IMG/VR virus record: IMGVR_UViG_3300038454_000027
Span: 1 to 43,498 of that record
DNA: 43,498 bases
Strand: one strand, 5' to 3'
Source: a virus
The position numbers and the translations under genes are program-made. This document shows, one piece after another, positions 1 to 8,886 of the stretch (position 1 is the stretch's first letter; each line of letters starts with the position of its first letter). Under the pieces are notes generated by a model, which made no database searches, had not been told where the DNA came from, and saw only the letters and a program-made list of their open reading frames with translations.

Positions 1-31
1 AATATCTCCGCAGCGCCAGGATTGAAAACAT
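1..31 (-). CDS. partial virion-operon gene, N-terminus only
   Basis: An ATG on the minus strand at 31 opens a frame that runs off the left edge (MFSILALRRY...). A GGGGA ribosome-binding site lies about 6 bases upstream, and the start is 20 bases after the stop of the preceding gene, as expected inside the virion operon. Only about ten residues are visible, so no function can be given. Confidence 0.4.
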   Translation of the reverse strand, partial: MFSILALRRY

Positions 32-49
32 ATGTCCCCGAACTCGTCA

Positions 50-544
50 TCAGGCGTTCTTGCTGGCCCTTTGCCGATCAAAATGCAGTCGGGTAGCCGA
101 CACAGCAAATCCAATCGGCTGTTGATAGTGATTCGATGTGGACGGAGGCGTAGCAGTGATCGCCCCGGCCGTGGAGTCGTCGAGGTAATATTCTGCCCCA
201 ACTGTGAGTCCAGATACAGCGGTATTATCGCCCGCGAGATACATCGTTGCGGGGTTGCCGGTCGTGGCGCCGACAAGGCAGAAGCCCATCGCAATCGTGC
301 CCACGGCATCGGCTTTGGCCGGTTCAAGCAGACCTGCAGCCGTGATGTAGACAAGGTCGCCGTTCGCAACCGGCCCGGTGCCAACGTTGGCGGTATATGT
401 CCCGTCGAGCATCGTAGCGTCGATCATGCCGGATGCATTCAACGAAACGAGTTTCCCCGCATCGCCTGCACCCGCCGACGAGTCGACAGACGCCTTCTGC
501 GTTATAATACCAGAGACTACGTCAATATATTTACCAGCAGCCAT
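50..544 (-). CDS. virion protein, beta-rich (decoration- or fibre-like)
   Basis: 164 residues starting MAAGKYIDVV behind a strong AAGGAGGA site. The protein is rich in Gly, Ala and Thr, without membrane segments. Its second half contains GLTVGAEYYLDDSTAGAIT followed by a Pro-Pro turn and an IGFA...T strand. The upstream neighbour (557-1072) has the same arrangement, so the two look like diverged copies of one beta module. Such modules occur in capsid-decoration and fibre-base proteins. The position downstream of the major capsid gene fits a virion role, but the exact place in the particle is unknown. Confidence 0.75.
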   Translation of the reverse strand: MAAGKYIDVVSGIITQKASVDSSAGAGDAGKLVSLNASGMIDATMLDGTYTANVGTGPVANGDLVYITAAGLLEPAKADAVGTIAMGFCLVGATTGNPATMYLAGDNTAVSGLTVGAEYYLDDSTAGAITATPPSTSNHYQQPIGFAVSATRLHFDRQRASKNA

Positions 545-556
545 GATTCATCCTCC

Positions 557-1072
557 TTAGGCTAGAACTATTGGACGCTCTACATTGATGACCATCATAC
601 TGGTGTTGGCCACATACCCAAGTTCTACCAAAACACCAGTTGTTGGCACGACTTGGGTTATAGTACCACTAGCGCCCAAGTACATAGGTCCGACAGAAAG
701 ACCAGAATATAATGGTATCTCTCCACGACTTATTATCGTAGCATCATCTCCGAGAGCTGTTGCTACTTCAGTGATTCCGATGATAGTTAGGCACTTATTG
801 ATGTCTGTCGGATCGGCCAAGTCGGCCTCAACGCCATCTATATCGTAAAGAACGCGAAAACGCTCTGTGTATTGATGGGCTTTACGAATACTAAACAGGA
901 CATTATCTATTTGAACCGGAACGGCGCCATAAGGGCCTGTTATGTACATAACACCCGTAGGGGTTCCGCCCGAGTCAATAATTTCTATGAAACCACCAGA
1001 TACTGTCAGATATTCCCCGGCGTCGTACTGCGCCTGGGTCATACGATGAACGACAGCGAAGCCCGTATTCAT
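557..1072 (-). CDS. virion protein, paralogue-like neighbour of 50-544
   Basis: 171 residues with an AAGAGGG site before the ATG. The sequence alternates short beta strands and Gly/Thr turns. The C-terminal segment GLSVGPMYLGASGTIT, then a proline-valine turn and LGYVANTSMMVINV, aligns by eye with the end of the gene at 50-544 (GLTVGxxYYL...G.IT...IG.A...T.L). It lies 9 bases after the gene upstream. I infer a structural protein; tail-fibre base or head decoration are both possible. Confidence 0.75.
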   Translation of the reverse strand: MNTGFAVVHRMTQAQYDAGEYLTVSGGFIEIIDSGGTPTGVMYITGPYGAVPVQIDNVLFSIRKAHQYTERFRVLYDIDGVEADLADPTDINKCLTIIGITEVATALGDDATIISRGEIPLYSGLSVGPMYLGASGTITQVVPTTGVLVELGYVANTSMMVINVERPIVLA

Positions 1073-1081
1073 GGCGCCCTC

Positions 1082-2425
1082 TTATTGAAGAACAAGTTCA
1101 ACGTCTTGCATGACGCCCCCAGACTGCCAGGTAATGAGCAACGATTGCCCAGAACCAATGAGTAAGGGTTGCGACAACAAAATTTTCTGGGCCGCCAAGT
1201 CGCAACTTGAGTAGACGCCAGCCGGAAAAACCGCCGTGGCGTTGAGCCCCGTGTCGATGTTGACGAATTGCACCGTGGTGTCACTGAGTGGAGGCACGCC
1301 AGTTTCAAAAGTCAGGCACGAATAACTGGCGTCAGTCACATGCCGCACCGCGCCGCAGGCGTCCAATGACCGGGCGCGCGCTCGCGCCAAGGGCGGCGTC
1401 TGGGGAGCTATGTCCGTGACATTGGTCACTCTGGCCCGGATATGAGCAGCCGTGACTTCGACAGGGCCGCCGGGGTCAATATCCAAAATCAAAGGGAGAA
1501 CCTGCCAGTCGGCAGGGGGAACCCACCGCACGTGAAAAAGTTCTGCCGGATCGCTGAGACTCGCAGGCCCGTTCTTCATCCAATCGGACGGATCGTTTAA
1601 ACCAGGCAACGTGGCCCAAGTCCCGCCAACAGCGTAATATTCAAGAACTATATCCCGAACATCCGGGCATTTCCTGTGCACCATCAAGTCGATACCTGGA
1701 CCTGGGTACGGAAACGAAAATATAGTTGCTTGACCGTTCATGTATACTACGTCTGACACAACGCCAAAAGATCCATCTGACATGGCGGCATTGTACACAG
1801 CGGTTTCGTCTTCAAAATCATTACCAATGCCAAGCATGAAAGTCATACTGGCCTTTGGGGAAACGCTTGAAGAGACAAAGCCTGACGGTTTCACAACGAT
1901 CCATTTCCGGGATGCGATGAAACCGGGTACTGGGGACCAATCAACGCGAGAGATGGCCGGGTCAGTCCAACGGATCACACCCGTCCCGGTGTTCCTGAAT
2001 CCGTTCGTTGTGTCCTCTGTGACCGTGAGCTGCCGATTCGCCGTGACGCCGTTCGTCGAGTCCCACACCTCCAGGCCACCGCCTGTCCAGACGCCGCCGG
2101 TGTCGATTGTGAGGCGGATCTCAGTTACCGGCTCTGTCGACGCGAGATAGACCGCGTCCCCGGCAGAGAACGTGCTGTTGGTGCCCCACGGAAGAAACGA
2201 ATTGAGAACTCCCGACGTTGCTTCCGTAGTATAATCGGTGAAATCGAAACCGCCGCCAGTAACATCTAGGTTAAATGCGTAAACGGTTTCTATAGGTTCG
2301 ACGCCTTCATAAGCGCCTACGAACAGAGATTGGTCTATAGTGCCGCGAACAATGCCATCGGCAGCTTGCCCAGCCACGCTCGAAATCTCGGGTATCGTTA
2401 TAGTAAACATCGCAAGCGCCCCCAT
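1082..2425 (-). CDS. virion structural protein (large, beta-rich)
   Basis: 447 residues, mostly beta-strand-like with many Gly, Thr, Val and aromatic residues, and no signal peptide or membrane segment. The ATG at 2425 has little ribosome-binding site; a second ATG at 2410 (MFTITIPEIS) is preceded by a G-rich run and may be the real start, five codons later. A GTTTAAAC site lies inside the gene (1595-1602). Place in the virion operon suggests a tail or fibre protein, but I recognise no family. Confidence 0.75.
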   Translation of the reverse strand: MGALAMFTITIPEISSVAGQAADGIVRGTIDQSLFVGAYEGVEPIETVYAFNLDVTGGGFDFTDYTTEATSGVLNSFLPWGTNSTFSAGDAVYLASTEPVTEIRLTIDTGGVWTGGGLEVWDSTNGVTANRQLTVTEDTTNGFRNTGTGVIRWTDPAISRVDWSPVPGFIASRKWIVVKPSGFVSSSVSPKASMTFMLGIGNDFEDETAVYNAAMSDGSFGVVSDVVYMNGQATIFSFPYPGPGIDLMVHRKCPDVRDIVLEYYAVGGTWATLPGLNDPSDWMKNGPASLSDPAELFHVRWVPPADWQVLPLILDIDPGGPVEVTAAHIRARVTNVTDIAPQTPPLARARARSLDACGAVRHVTDASYSCLTFETGVPPLSDTTVQFVNIDTGLNATAVFPAGVYSSCDLAAQKILLSQPLLIGSGQSLLITWQSGGVMQDVELVLQ

Positions 2426-2555
2426 ATCACAGCACGGTGATATATTGAGTCGTTAGTGTTGCATGGCCCATTATGAGCCGTTAGCTTTCACAATCGTTGC
2501 GACGTTACTATAGATAAGCTTAGCGTGTACTACTATTGCAGAAGTAGTTTAAACG

Positions 2556-3221
2556 TTACCCATGCCATGGACCGGCATGTTGCGTGAATACCAGTTTGGC
2601 TGAACCTGTACCGGAATTCAACGTCAATTGCAGCGTTTTGGGCACAGCCGTCCATGATCCGGCCGTAGTGACCGCCAACGTTTTCAGGACCGCGTCGTCG
2701 ACCCAGACCATGTTCTGAACGCCAAGCGGGACGCCAAAACCGCCCTCGCCGTTCGGGTCGTCCTGCGACAGCCTTACGGTCGCGTTGGCTGTGCCGGTGA
2801 TCTCCAGGACAGCCGTTGCGGGGCCGAAACTGAACTCGTCTGTCACCAATGGGCGTGAATCCGCAATCCCATTGGTGCCGACCGTGATAGCTGCAGCCGT
2901 GGCCCCGGACGCTGCGATCCGGGTGACGGTCTTGAAGCTGACACCCAGGTCAACGGCCGCGATGTTGCCGCCAGCCGTGGCCTTGGACTGAATCGCTTGG
3001 TCTGACCAATCAGTCCCATACGCGGTGAACGTGATGCCCGAGTCGTTCCCCGCACTGGTCACGATGATGCGGCGCGGCTGGTCCAGCACAGCCACGCCGC
3101 CCACTACGAGGGCGCCATTCAGCGTTACATTTCCCGCTCCACCCAGCGATTGCGACAATGCGACGGCGTTCGCGCTCGCCGCCGTCAGTGGCCCAACTGT
3201 AAGCGTCGTGCGCCTGCCCAT
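2556..3221 (-). CDS. virion structural protein
   Basis: 221 residues, Ala/Gly/Thr/Val-rich, with repeated beta-strand patterns and a motif GITFTAYGTDWSDQAI in the first half. This type of small beta protein is common next to phage capsid genes. A GTTTAAAC site begins one base beyond its stop codon (2547-2554), and the next gene starts more than 100 bases further on, so this is one of the few gaps in the operon. Function beyond a probable structural role is unknown. Confidence 0.7.
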   Translation of the reverse strand: MGRRTTLTVGPLTAASANAVALSQSLGGAGNVTLNGALVVGGVAVLDQPRRIIVTSAGNDSGITFTAYGTDWSDQAIQSKATAGGNIAAVDLGVSFKTVTRIAASGATAAAITVGTNGIADSRPLVTDEFSFGPATAVLEITGTANATVRLSQDDPNGEGGFGVPLGVQNMVWVDDAVLKTLAVTTAGSWTAVPKTLQLTLNSGTGSAKLVFTQHAGPWHG

Positions 3222-3312
3222 AGCCTAAGACCTCGTTATGGTAAGTGTCTGCGAGCGGTTGGCGTCGGCGTCCGTTGTTGACGCCTCGCCGCCTTCTGCC
3301 CGTTTTCTGCCC

Positions 3313-3570
3313 TTAGCGACCCCGAAGTCCCCTCCCGGCAGAGCTGTACGGACTGGCGTCCGCGCCCCCGCCTGAAGCTCTGCAAGCGCCGCCGCGCTTC
3401 CGGTCTGCCCGGCCTTTAGACTTGGAGCCGCTCACGACGCCGATGTTTTTCGACTCCGCCGCCTCTTTCAAAACGGCTTTGCCGCCGTCCTTGGTGTGGT
3501 GCGAAGCGTGGGTTTCGCCCTTGGCGGCATGTCCGCCACGTTTAAACGCCTTTCCGCATTTCCCCTTCAT
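3313..3570 (-). CDS. small very basic Gly/Lys-rich protein
   Basis: 85 residues, unusually rich in Lys, Arg, Gly and Ser with almost no hydrophobic core (MKGKCGKAFKRGGHAAKG...). An AAGGAGG site precedes the ATG, 12 bases after the previous gene, so it is translated. A GTTTAAAC site (3540-3547) covers codons 8-10. The composition suggests nucleic-acid binding or an unstructured virion component; this is inference only. Confidence 0.65.
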   Translation of the reverse strand: MKGKCGKAFKRGGHAAKGETHASHHTKDGGKAVLKEAAESKNIGVVSGSKSKGRADRKRGGACRASGGGADASPYSSAGRGLRGR

Positions 3571-3581
3571 TGGGAACCTCC

Positions 3582-4508
3582 TTAAGCCGTGTACGGCGTG
3601 ACGCCGAACATGCCCGTCACGGACGTGATGTTAGCAAGGGGAACGGTGATGCTCTGAATGAGACGCCTTGTCCCATCCGCCACATTGCCGGTCAACGAAA
3701 CAGTTCCGCGCACGTCGCCAGTGGTGGCTGTCGCCGTCGCAGTGTCTGCGGCGGTGAACTGCGCGACAACTTGGGCGATATTGTCCCAAATACCATAGTA
3801 ATAGCCGAAGCTATCGCAACGGATGGGGAGCCCAAATATGTTGGCGGTGCCGACGCTCGCAGTCGACGCCGACGTTGCAGACGGCGTGACGCTGGCAATG
3901 TACTTCCAGGCTTTCTTGCCGTTCACAGTGTTGGCGTTGACGCCCGTAATCGTCTCGGTCTGAGGCATGCCATAGAGGTCGTAGCCGCGAACCGTGAATA
4001 CTACCGTTGCGATGTTGGCCGCCGACGTGATCGAAACCGCCCGCGTGAGCAACGTGGTAGGGCTCCACATGTTGATCGCGCCGGATGAACCCATGGCCGT
4101 AGCTACTGGCGCCGCATCAACCCGAAGCAGGCCGGTAACAGTCGCACCCGTGTCCTGACGAACGACAGACGTTCCCACGGTGATGCCGCCGCCCGTGACC
4201 GCGACCAAGGTCATTGGCGTGCTGATAGTCAACGCCTGGAGCGCAGCGATGGTCGCGGTTCCCGAAGCGGCCGGAGCCGCGTCAAGAGCCAGGATATCGG
4301 CAGAAAGCCAGCCCCGCCCATACTGATTGTTCGGGGCTTGGCCCGGGTAATAGGTGAAGAAGGGACGCGGATCCAGGATACCCGCACCGCCCCAAAAGAG
4401 GGACGGCGCGATATCAGGATTCTGGTTCGCCGACCGCGCGGTCATGCCGGGCGGCGTGGCTACATCGCCGAACGAAATCAGCGGCCCCTGCCAATGAGAA
4501 GCGGTCAT
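3582..4508 (-). CDS. virion structural protein downstream of major capsid
   Basis: 308 residues with Thr/Ala/Val-rich beta strands through the middle and an aromatic C-terminal part (FGYYYGIWDNIAQVV). It lies 14 bases after the probable major capsid gene. The start is odd: GTTTAAAC (4509-4516) sits exactly between the GGGAGG ribosome-binding site and the ATG, so anything bound there as DNA or RNA could affect initiation. It may be a decoration or minor head protein; no family recognised. Confidence 0.75.
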   Translation of the reverse strand: MTASHWQGPLISFGDVATPPGMTARSANQNPDIAPSLFWGGAGILDPRPFFTYYPGQAPNNQYGRGWLSADILALDAAPAASGTATIAALQALTISTPMTLVAVTGGGITVGTSVVRQDTGATVTGLLRVDAAPVATAMGSSGAINMWSPTTLLTRAVSITSAANIATVVFTVRGYDLYGMPQTETITGVNANTVNGKKAWKYIASVTPSATSASTASVGTANIFGLPIRCDSFGYYYGIWDNIAQVVAQFTAADTATATATTGDVRGTVSLTGNVADGTRRLIQSITVPLANITSVTGMFGVTPYTA

Positions 4509-4522
4509 GTTTAAACCCTCCC

Positions 4523-5452
4523 TTAAGACGTGGGCAGCGAACCGTACAAGCAGCGCGGATCGTTGTAGAAGAAGCCTGCACGCTGATAGCCCTTGACCAA
4601 CAGGTTGTCAGTCATGAAGTCAACGTGCATATCCAGCTCGAAACCAACGCGGTCGATGTGGATAAGCCCCTCAACGTCCGTTTTGATGAACCACGAAAAG
4701 TTCGACGTGAAATAGTCGAAAACCTCATAGTCGCGAATGCCGCCCGAAACCGAATGAATGGCGTTCACGTCGTTGTCGGAGGTTCCCGGCCGCAAGTCGG
4801 TTTTGACCAACCGGGCCGCCACGTCTTCGAGGTTCACGGGAACAAGCAGCATCTTGCCGCGAGCACGGATTTTCAGACCGGCTTCGTTGACGAAACCGGA
4901 GCGAATCTGCTTCATGCCGCCGATCAGGGTGGCTTCGTTCAAGTCAACGTCGACGGACGGTCGGTTGGCCCAAGAGCCGCCGACGAACGGCGAAGTCTCG
5001 GTCAACGGGTGCGCCGAGTTGAGCAGCGAGACGCCGTCGCCGCCGATGGACGCATTGTACGTGCCAGCGGTGTTGAAGATGTTCGCAGCCTGGATTTCCC
5101 AATAGTCTGCGAAAGACTTCGCAAGACCAAGGTTCATCGGGTTGAAGTCGCCCTTGTAGAGGTTGTCGTCGATGGCCTTGCGGGTAATCGCGTACCCGAG
5201 CCCAGCCTCGATAGGCTCCATGTTGTACACCCAACGCTGCCCGGCGTTGTTGTCCATCAAAGTTGGAGCGCCTTCATCCTTTAAGGCCGCAAGAGCCAGA
5301 TAACGAGCCTGCACAGTGCGCTCGATCTGCATTCTTGACTGAATAGTGCGGAAGACACGCTTCCACTGCGGTTCGATATTCTTGTACTGACCCGTGATTG
5401 CCGCGAGGCCGGGCAGAAGAAGGTCGCGTTCCGCTGCAAGATTAATAGCCAT
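4523..5452 (-). CDS. major capsid protein
   Basis: 309 residues with a GGAGG site before MAINLAAERD. The layout is that of HK97-fold head proteins: a helical N-terminus (about 1-60), a central domain with the spine-like stretch ITRKAIDDNLYKGDFNPMN near residue 90, and a C-terminal domain with an IHIDRVGFELDMHVDF beta element and a hydrophobic RAGFFYNDPRCLYGS end. Order is also right: portal, then scaffold-like gene, two virion genes, then this. The HK97 fold itself is inferred from pattern, not from alignment. Confidence 0.75.
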   Translation of the reverse strand: MAINLAAERDLLLPGLAAITGQYKNIEPQWKRVFRTIQSRMQIERTVQARYLALAALKDEGAPTLMDNNAGQRWVYNMEPIEAGLGYAITRKAIDDNLYKGDFNPMNLGLAKSFADYWEIQAANIFNTAGTYNASIGGDGVSLLNSAHPLTETSPFVGGSWANRPSVDVDLNEATLIGGMKQIRSGFVNEAGLKIRARGKMLLVPVNLEDVAARLVKTDLRPGTSDNDVNAIHSVSGGIRDYEVFDYFTSNFSWFIKTDVEGLIHIDRVGFELDMHVDFMTDNLLVKGYQRAGFFYNDPRCLYGSLPTS

Positions 5453-5466
5453 GGTTCGCGCCCTCC

Positions 5467-6063
5467 TTAGATGCCTGTCACCTGCGCCATATTGGCGCTG
5501 ACGACAACGAGGTTATAGTTGGCTGTGTTGTCCGTGCCGGGGGTGCTGGCCGGGGCGTAGTCGGACCAAAGCCCCTCGATATGGAAGGGGAGGGTCGCGG
5601 TTACAGCCGTTGTGCTATTGAGCGTCGCGCCCGACACGCCAAGGGAGCCCTTGATAGTGTCGGTTCCAACCACGATGTCGGCGTTCTGGCCAATCTCCGC
5701 GAACGTGATGGGCGCCAAGCTGGCCTGAACCACGAAAAGCGGGGTCGGGAAGGTGAACGGGATGTAATAGCAGGTCGCATCGTAGGCCGAGTCGTTGCCG
5801 GGCCAGAACGTGTTCTGCGTGGTCCGACCAAGAGCGGTGGACAGGTATTTTGCGCCCCAGAACACGCCCACGGCATAGGACACAGGCTGACCTGCGGTCC
5901 AAATGTCGACGTATCCGGTATTGAGGCGAATCAAAAGACTGCCACGGCAGATGGTGTGGGTGTTGCCCGAGGCAATTTTTGCCGTCCCGAGCTGAAATGT
6001 GGGCTGCGCCGCGCCGTTAATACCCAGCGGGCGAAGTCCGAACGGGGAGTTCGTGTTCGCCAT
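5467..6063 (-). CDS. virion structural protein (minor head or decoration)
   Basis: 198 residues from the ATG at 6063 (MANTNSPFGLRPLG). A longer frame reaches 6147, but its extra N-terminus is Arg/Ser/Pro-rich and unlike the rest, so I prefer 6063. The opening NTNSPFGLRP resembles small head-associated proteins of many siphoviruses and podoviruses. The body is beta-rich with hydrophobic patches (YYIPFTFPTPLFVVQ). It lies directly upstream of the major capsid gene. Exact role unknown. Confidence 0.7.
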   Translation of the reverse strand: MANTNSPFGLRPLGINGAAQPTFQLGTAKIASGNTHTICRGSLLIRLNTGYVDIWTAGQPVSYAVGVFWGAKYLSTALGRTTQNTFWPGNDSAYDATCYYIPFTFPTPLFVVQASLAPITFAEIGQNADIVVGTDTIKGSLGVSGATLNSTTAVTATLPFHIEGLWSDYAPASTPGTDNTANYNLVVVSANMAQVTGI

Positions 6064-6273
6064 TTCGATTCCGTGTTGGGTTTTCCGGCGGCTTTCAACG
6101 CAACCCGGCGCGGGGGCGGAACGGCTGCTCGGATGATGGACTTTCAACGCCGAAGCGGAACAGTCCGTTCAAACTATGTGCCTGGAAAGCCAGCACGGCT
6201 GACCGGCAAAGAAAATTCGGAGCCCCGACGCAAACAACGAGGCTCCGCTTAAAATACGCGATTGTTTAAACGC

Positions 6274-7119
6274 TTACAAGTCCCCGTCCGACGCAATTTG
6301 CAGTTCTGGCTGCCACGAAGCGTCTGCAACTTCCAAGGTCTTGCGCAAAAGCGTGTGCTTTTCGGCTTCCGGTGTGCTCGGGTCGAAGTAATCCCGTCTC
6401 CGGCTCGAAACACCCCAGTTCTTGTGCTGGATATTGACCTGATCGCGCGCTTTCATCTGGTCTTCGCGCCGCGCCTGCGCCGTAAGTCCGGCCGGGCGCT
6501 CCATGAGAATCAACCCGTCATGCCTTATCGGCTCGTCGGGTTCTCCAGGATAGCGACCGGGAAGCCTGTTGTTCAAAACGGGCGCCCAATGACCGTTCGT
6601 CATCAACTTCGACAGGTACGTCGTCTGCTGTTGGTTGTAAACGAACTCCGATTTCCACTCGATAGAGTAATTTTCGGCTTTGACGGACGCAACAAACTCC
6701 GCTGGAAGCTCGAACGGGTCCAAAGACTCGAAGGAACGGCGCACAAGAATGTTGCCGTCGCGATCTTTGACGCCCTCAGGCTCGCGTTCGCGCATCATAT
6801 GACGCGTTGAAACGCGCTCTTCCGGCCGCGCCTCGTGACGGACGGACTGTTGGGCGAGCTGTTTTTGCATGAGCAGCATGAATTCGGCCTGCTGCGCCTG
6901 CGCAGCGGCCATTTTCTCAACAGCATCGGCCAATTTGTCGATGCTATGGCCGCCATCGGCGGGTTTTGACGTCGCCATCGGTTCATCCTCTTCGGGGACA
7001 GGTTCAATCTCGGGGTCAAGCGCCGGTTCCGCCGTTGACGCGGGGAAAGACTTTACGTCCTTGGCGTTCCAAGACGGCTTGCGTTCGCTCGGGGCCTTCT
7101 TCCATGGTCCTTTAGACAC
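6274..7119 (-). CDS. hypothetical capsid-region protein with coiled-coil centre
   Basis: 281 residues if started at the GTG at 7119, five bases after a GGAGG site and overlapping the stop of the scaffold-like gene; an upstream ATG at 7182 would need a longer overlap. Residues 1-55 are Lys/Pro/Glu-rich. Then comes a Gln/Ala helix (KLADAVEKMAAAQAQQAEF) and a mixed C-terminal domain with FVYNQQQTTYLSKLM. A GTTTAAAC site lies 2 bases past the stop. Between scaffold and capsid genes it may be an assembly factor or minor head protein. Confidence 0.65.
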   Translation of the reverse strand: MSKGPWKKAPSERKPSWNAKDVKSFPASTAEPALDPEIEPVPEEDEPMATSKPADGGHSIDKLADAVEKMAAAQAQQAEFMLLMQKQLAQQSVRHEARPEERVSTRHMMREREPEGVKDRDGNILVRRSFESLDPFELPAEFVASVKAENYSIEWKSEFVYNQQQTTYLSKLMTNGHWAPVLNNRLPGRYPGEPDEPIRHDGLILMERPAGLTAQARREDQMKARDQVNIQHKNWGVSSRRRDYFDPSTPEAEKHTLLRKTLEVADASWQPELQIASDGDL

Positions 7120-8191
7120 CGGGGCCTCCTCTATACTTGTCCTTGCTCCAGAGCAGATTGGTTTTGCCCTGATTGATCTCAAGGATCCCCTTGGCGTATG
7201 CAGCCAGCGCTTCGTGCTCCGGCCTGTCGGAGAACATCTGAAGGGCAGCTTCGCGCTGCTGTTTCGTCAGCGCGATGCGATTCGGGTTCCGGGGCGCCCC
7301 CTGACCGAATGTAGTCCGCGCCGGAGGCGCGGAAGCAACCGCCGGAGCCTGCGAACGGGGTGGCGGCGGCGGGGCTTTTGTCAAGTTGCTCATGGGCGCG
7401 TATCCCATCTGTTCGTCGATTGCGGCGAAATATTCGTCGGAGTCAGCCACGAGCCCGCGCCGGATGGCCAGCCTGTGAGCCGCCTGGGCGTCGATCTGCC
7501 GTTCCGGGTCGCTGAAGATGTCCTCTTTGTGCCTGCGCAGCCATTCCTGCGACCTGGGCGAAAAATTCGCGATTTTCGCCTCGATAGGGTCTGACGGCTC
7601 ATACTGCCGCACCTGCGAAGGGGCCGTTTCGAGTTGCTGTTTGCTCGCCTCAAGCTGCTGTTTCCGAACAGAATTTTCAGAAATAGCGGTCTGCGCCTTG
7701 GCGAACGTATCCCAATCCTGCGCAGCGGCGGCGGCGCGCATGGCGACTTCCGCCTGGGCGATGTTGCTCTTGGACAACTCGATGGCGTTGTCGAGTGCGA
7801 CCGTAGCGGCTTCCCTGTAACCACGCTCATGCTCAACGGCCGTGGTGGACAGTTCTTTCGCCTTCCGCTCCGCCGCTTCCCGCTGCTGGCGCGCAAGTTT
7901 CAGCTCGGCTTCCCGCTCGTCGAACTGGCGCTTGAGAGCGTCATACGGGGTTACGCCGCCAGTTTCCTGTTCATCGTGGTCCGTGACCACGATTTCAGGC
8001 TCGTTGGGCGGCTGTTTCCCACTGAATCGCGATTCCTGACGAGGCTCGTTGAGCCCCGATGTCGTGTCAGCGATGATGGCGTCGGGATCGTTCTCGTCTA
8101 CGATAACGATCTCTGGAACTTCTTCTTTCGCTGGCCGCGCGCTTAGCCCGTCACTGAGCTGATCGGCCGCCGTTTTTCTCCGTCTGGACAT
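7112..8191 (-). CDS. scaffolding-like protein
   Basis: 359 residues with AAGGAGCGG before the ATG. The N-terminal 90 residues are acidic and low-complexity, residues about 95-200 form a long charged coiled coil (QFDEREAELKLARQQREAAE), then a Pro-rich linker with PPPPPP and a short helical C-terminus (LTKQQREAALQMFSDRPEH). Acidic N-terminus, coiled coil and helical C-terminal capsid-binding tail is the common build of phage scaffolding proteins. It sits between portal and major capsid genes, the usual scaffold position. No protease signature is visible. Confidence 0.6.
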   Translation of the reverse strand: MSRRRKTAADQLSDGLSARPAKEEVPEIVIVDENDPDAIIADTTSGLNEPRQESRFSGKQPPNEPEIVVTDHDEQETGGVTPYDALKRQFDEREAELKLARQQREAAERKAKELSTTAVEHERGYREAATVALDNAIELSKSNIAQAEVAMRAAAAAQDWDTFAKAQTAISENSVRKQQLEASKQQLETAPSQVRQYEPSDPIEAKIANFSPRSQEWLRRHKEDIFSDPERQIDAQAAHRLAIRRGLVADSDEYFAAIDEQMGYAPMSNLTKAPPPPPRSQAPAVASAPPARTTFGQGAPRNPNRIALTKQQREAALQMFSDRPEHEALAAYAKGILEINQGKTNLLWSKDKYRGGPGV

Positions 8192-8200
8192 TCCCGCTCC

Positions 8201-8683
8201 TTACAGAATAGCATCCGGTTCAGTCGTGATCATCTTGACGGAAGAGTCAAGAGAGTAGCGACACGGGACGCCGTTTAAACCAAACAGCTTAGAGTCTGTC
8301 GGGAAGTGAATAACCCAGTCTCCGACCTTGGGCGTATACTGCTTAGCGCGCTCGTAGTACGCCTTGGTAAACTTCCCGTCTTTGCCGACCTCCTTCGGGT
8401 CTGGAGAAACCCACGCGAAAGAGCCCTTGAACTTGAAGGCGTCGGGTCCGGCCTTGATCACGAGGCCAACCTTACTCTGATAGATGCTTTCCTCAAGCCG
8501 CTGCGTCGGCAAGATGATTCCGTTCTTGCTCATTTCCTTCTCGATATACACGGCAAGAACAACGTCGGCTCCTGTCAATGTGATGTGATCAAGTGACTTC
8601 CCGATGATGTCGACTACGGTCTTAGCCTGATCTTTCGCCGCAGCAAGCGTGCGGATTACATCTTCTTTGAAAAAACTGCTCAT
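8201..8683 (-). CDS. GroES-like co-chaperonin
   Basis: 160 residues. The region from about 45 reads VVLAVYIEKEMSKNGIILP, then SKVGLVIKAGPDAF, then KVGDWVIHFP and a VKMITTEPDAIL end. This is the order of Cpn10: first strand, mobile-loop 'GGIILP' type segment, 'G.V...G', 'GD.V', and the final 'EDDIL'. The protein is longer than host GroES (about 95 residues) because of an N-terminal helix and an insert before the 'GD' motif. It would cap host GroEL for folding of capsid protein, like T4 gp31. It overlaps the next gene by 4 bases. Confidence 0.7.
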   Translation of the reverse strand: MSSFFKEDVIRTLAAAKDQAKTVVDIIGKSLDHITLTGADVVLAVYIEKEMSKNGIILPTQRLEESIYQSKVGLVIKAGPDAFKFKGSFAWVSPDPKEVGKDGKFTKAYYERAKQYTPKVGDWVIHFPTDSKLFGLNGVPCRYSLDSSVKMITTEPDAIL

Positions 8684-8886
8684 GCGTTGCTGGACCTTAT
8701 TTTATCGTTCACTTGCTTAGCCAAGTCTGCCGCTTCAGCAAGTCCATTGAGAACGCCGATCTTCTTTATGTACTCTTCGTATTCGAGACCGGCCGCAAGT
8801 TCCTCCAGAAGCTCTTGACGACGCTCCAAAAGAGCCGTGGCGAATTGCTGGTAGAAAACAGTTTCAAAATAATGCACTTGAGCCAT
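8680..8886 (-). CDS. small helical protein, unknown
   Basis: 68 residues, almost wholly helical by composition (LLERRQELLEELAAGLEYEEYIKKIGVLNGLAEAADLAKQ would be amphipathic). It overlaps the upstream gene by one base and the GroES-like gene by an ATGA, so all three are translationally coupled. No family recognised; a small assembly partner is possible. Confidence 0.65.
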   Translation of the reverse strand: MAQVHYFETVFYQQFATALLERRQELLEELAAGLEYEEYIKKIGVLNGLAEAADLAKQVNDKIRSSNA

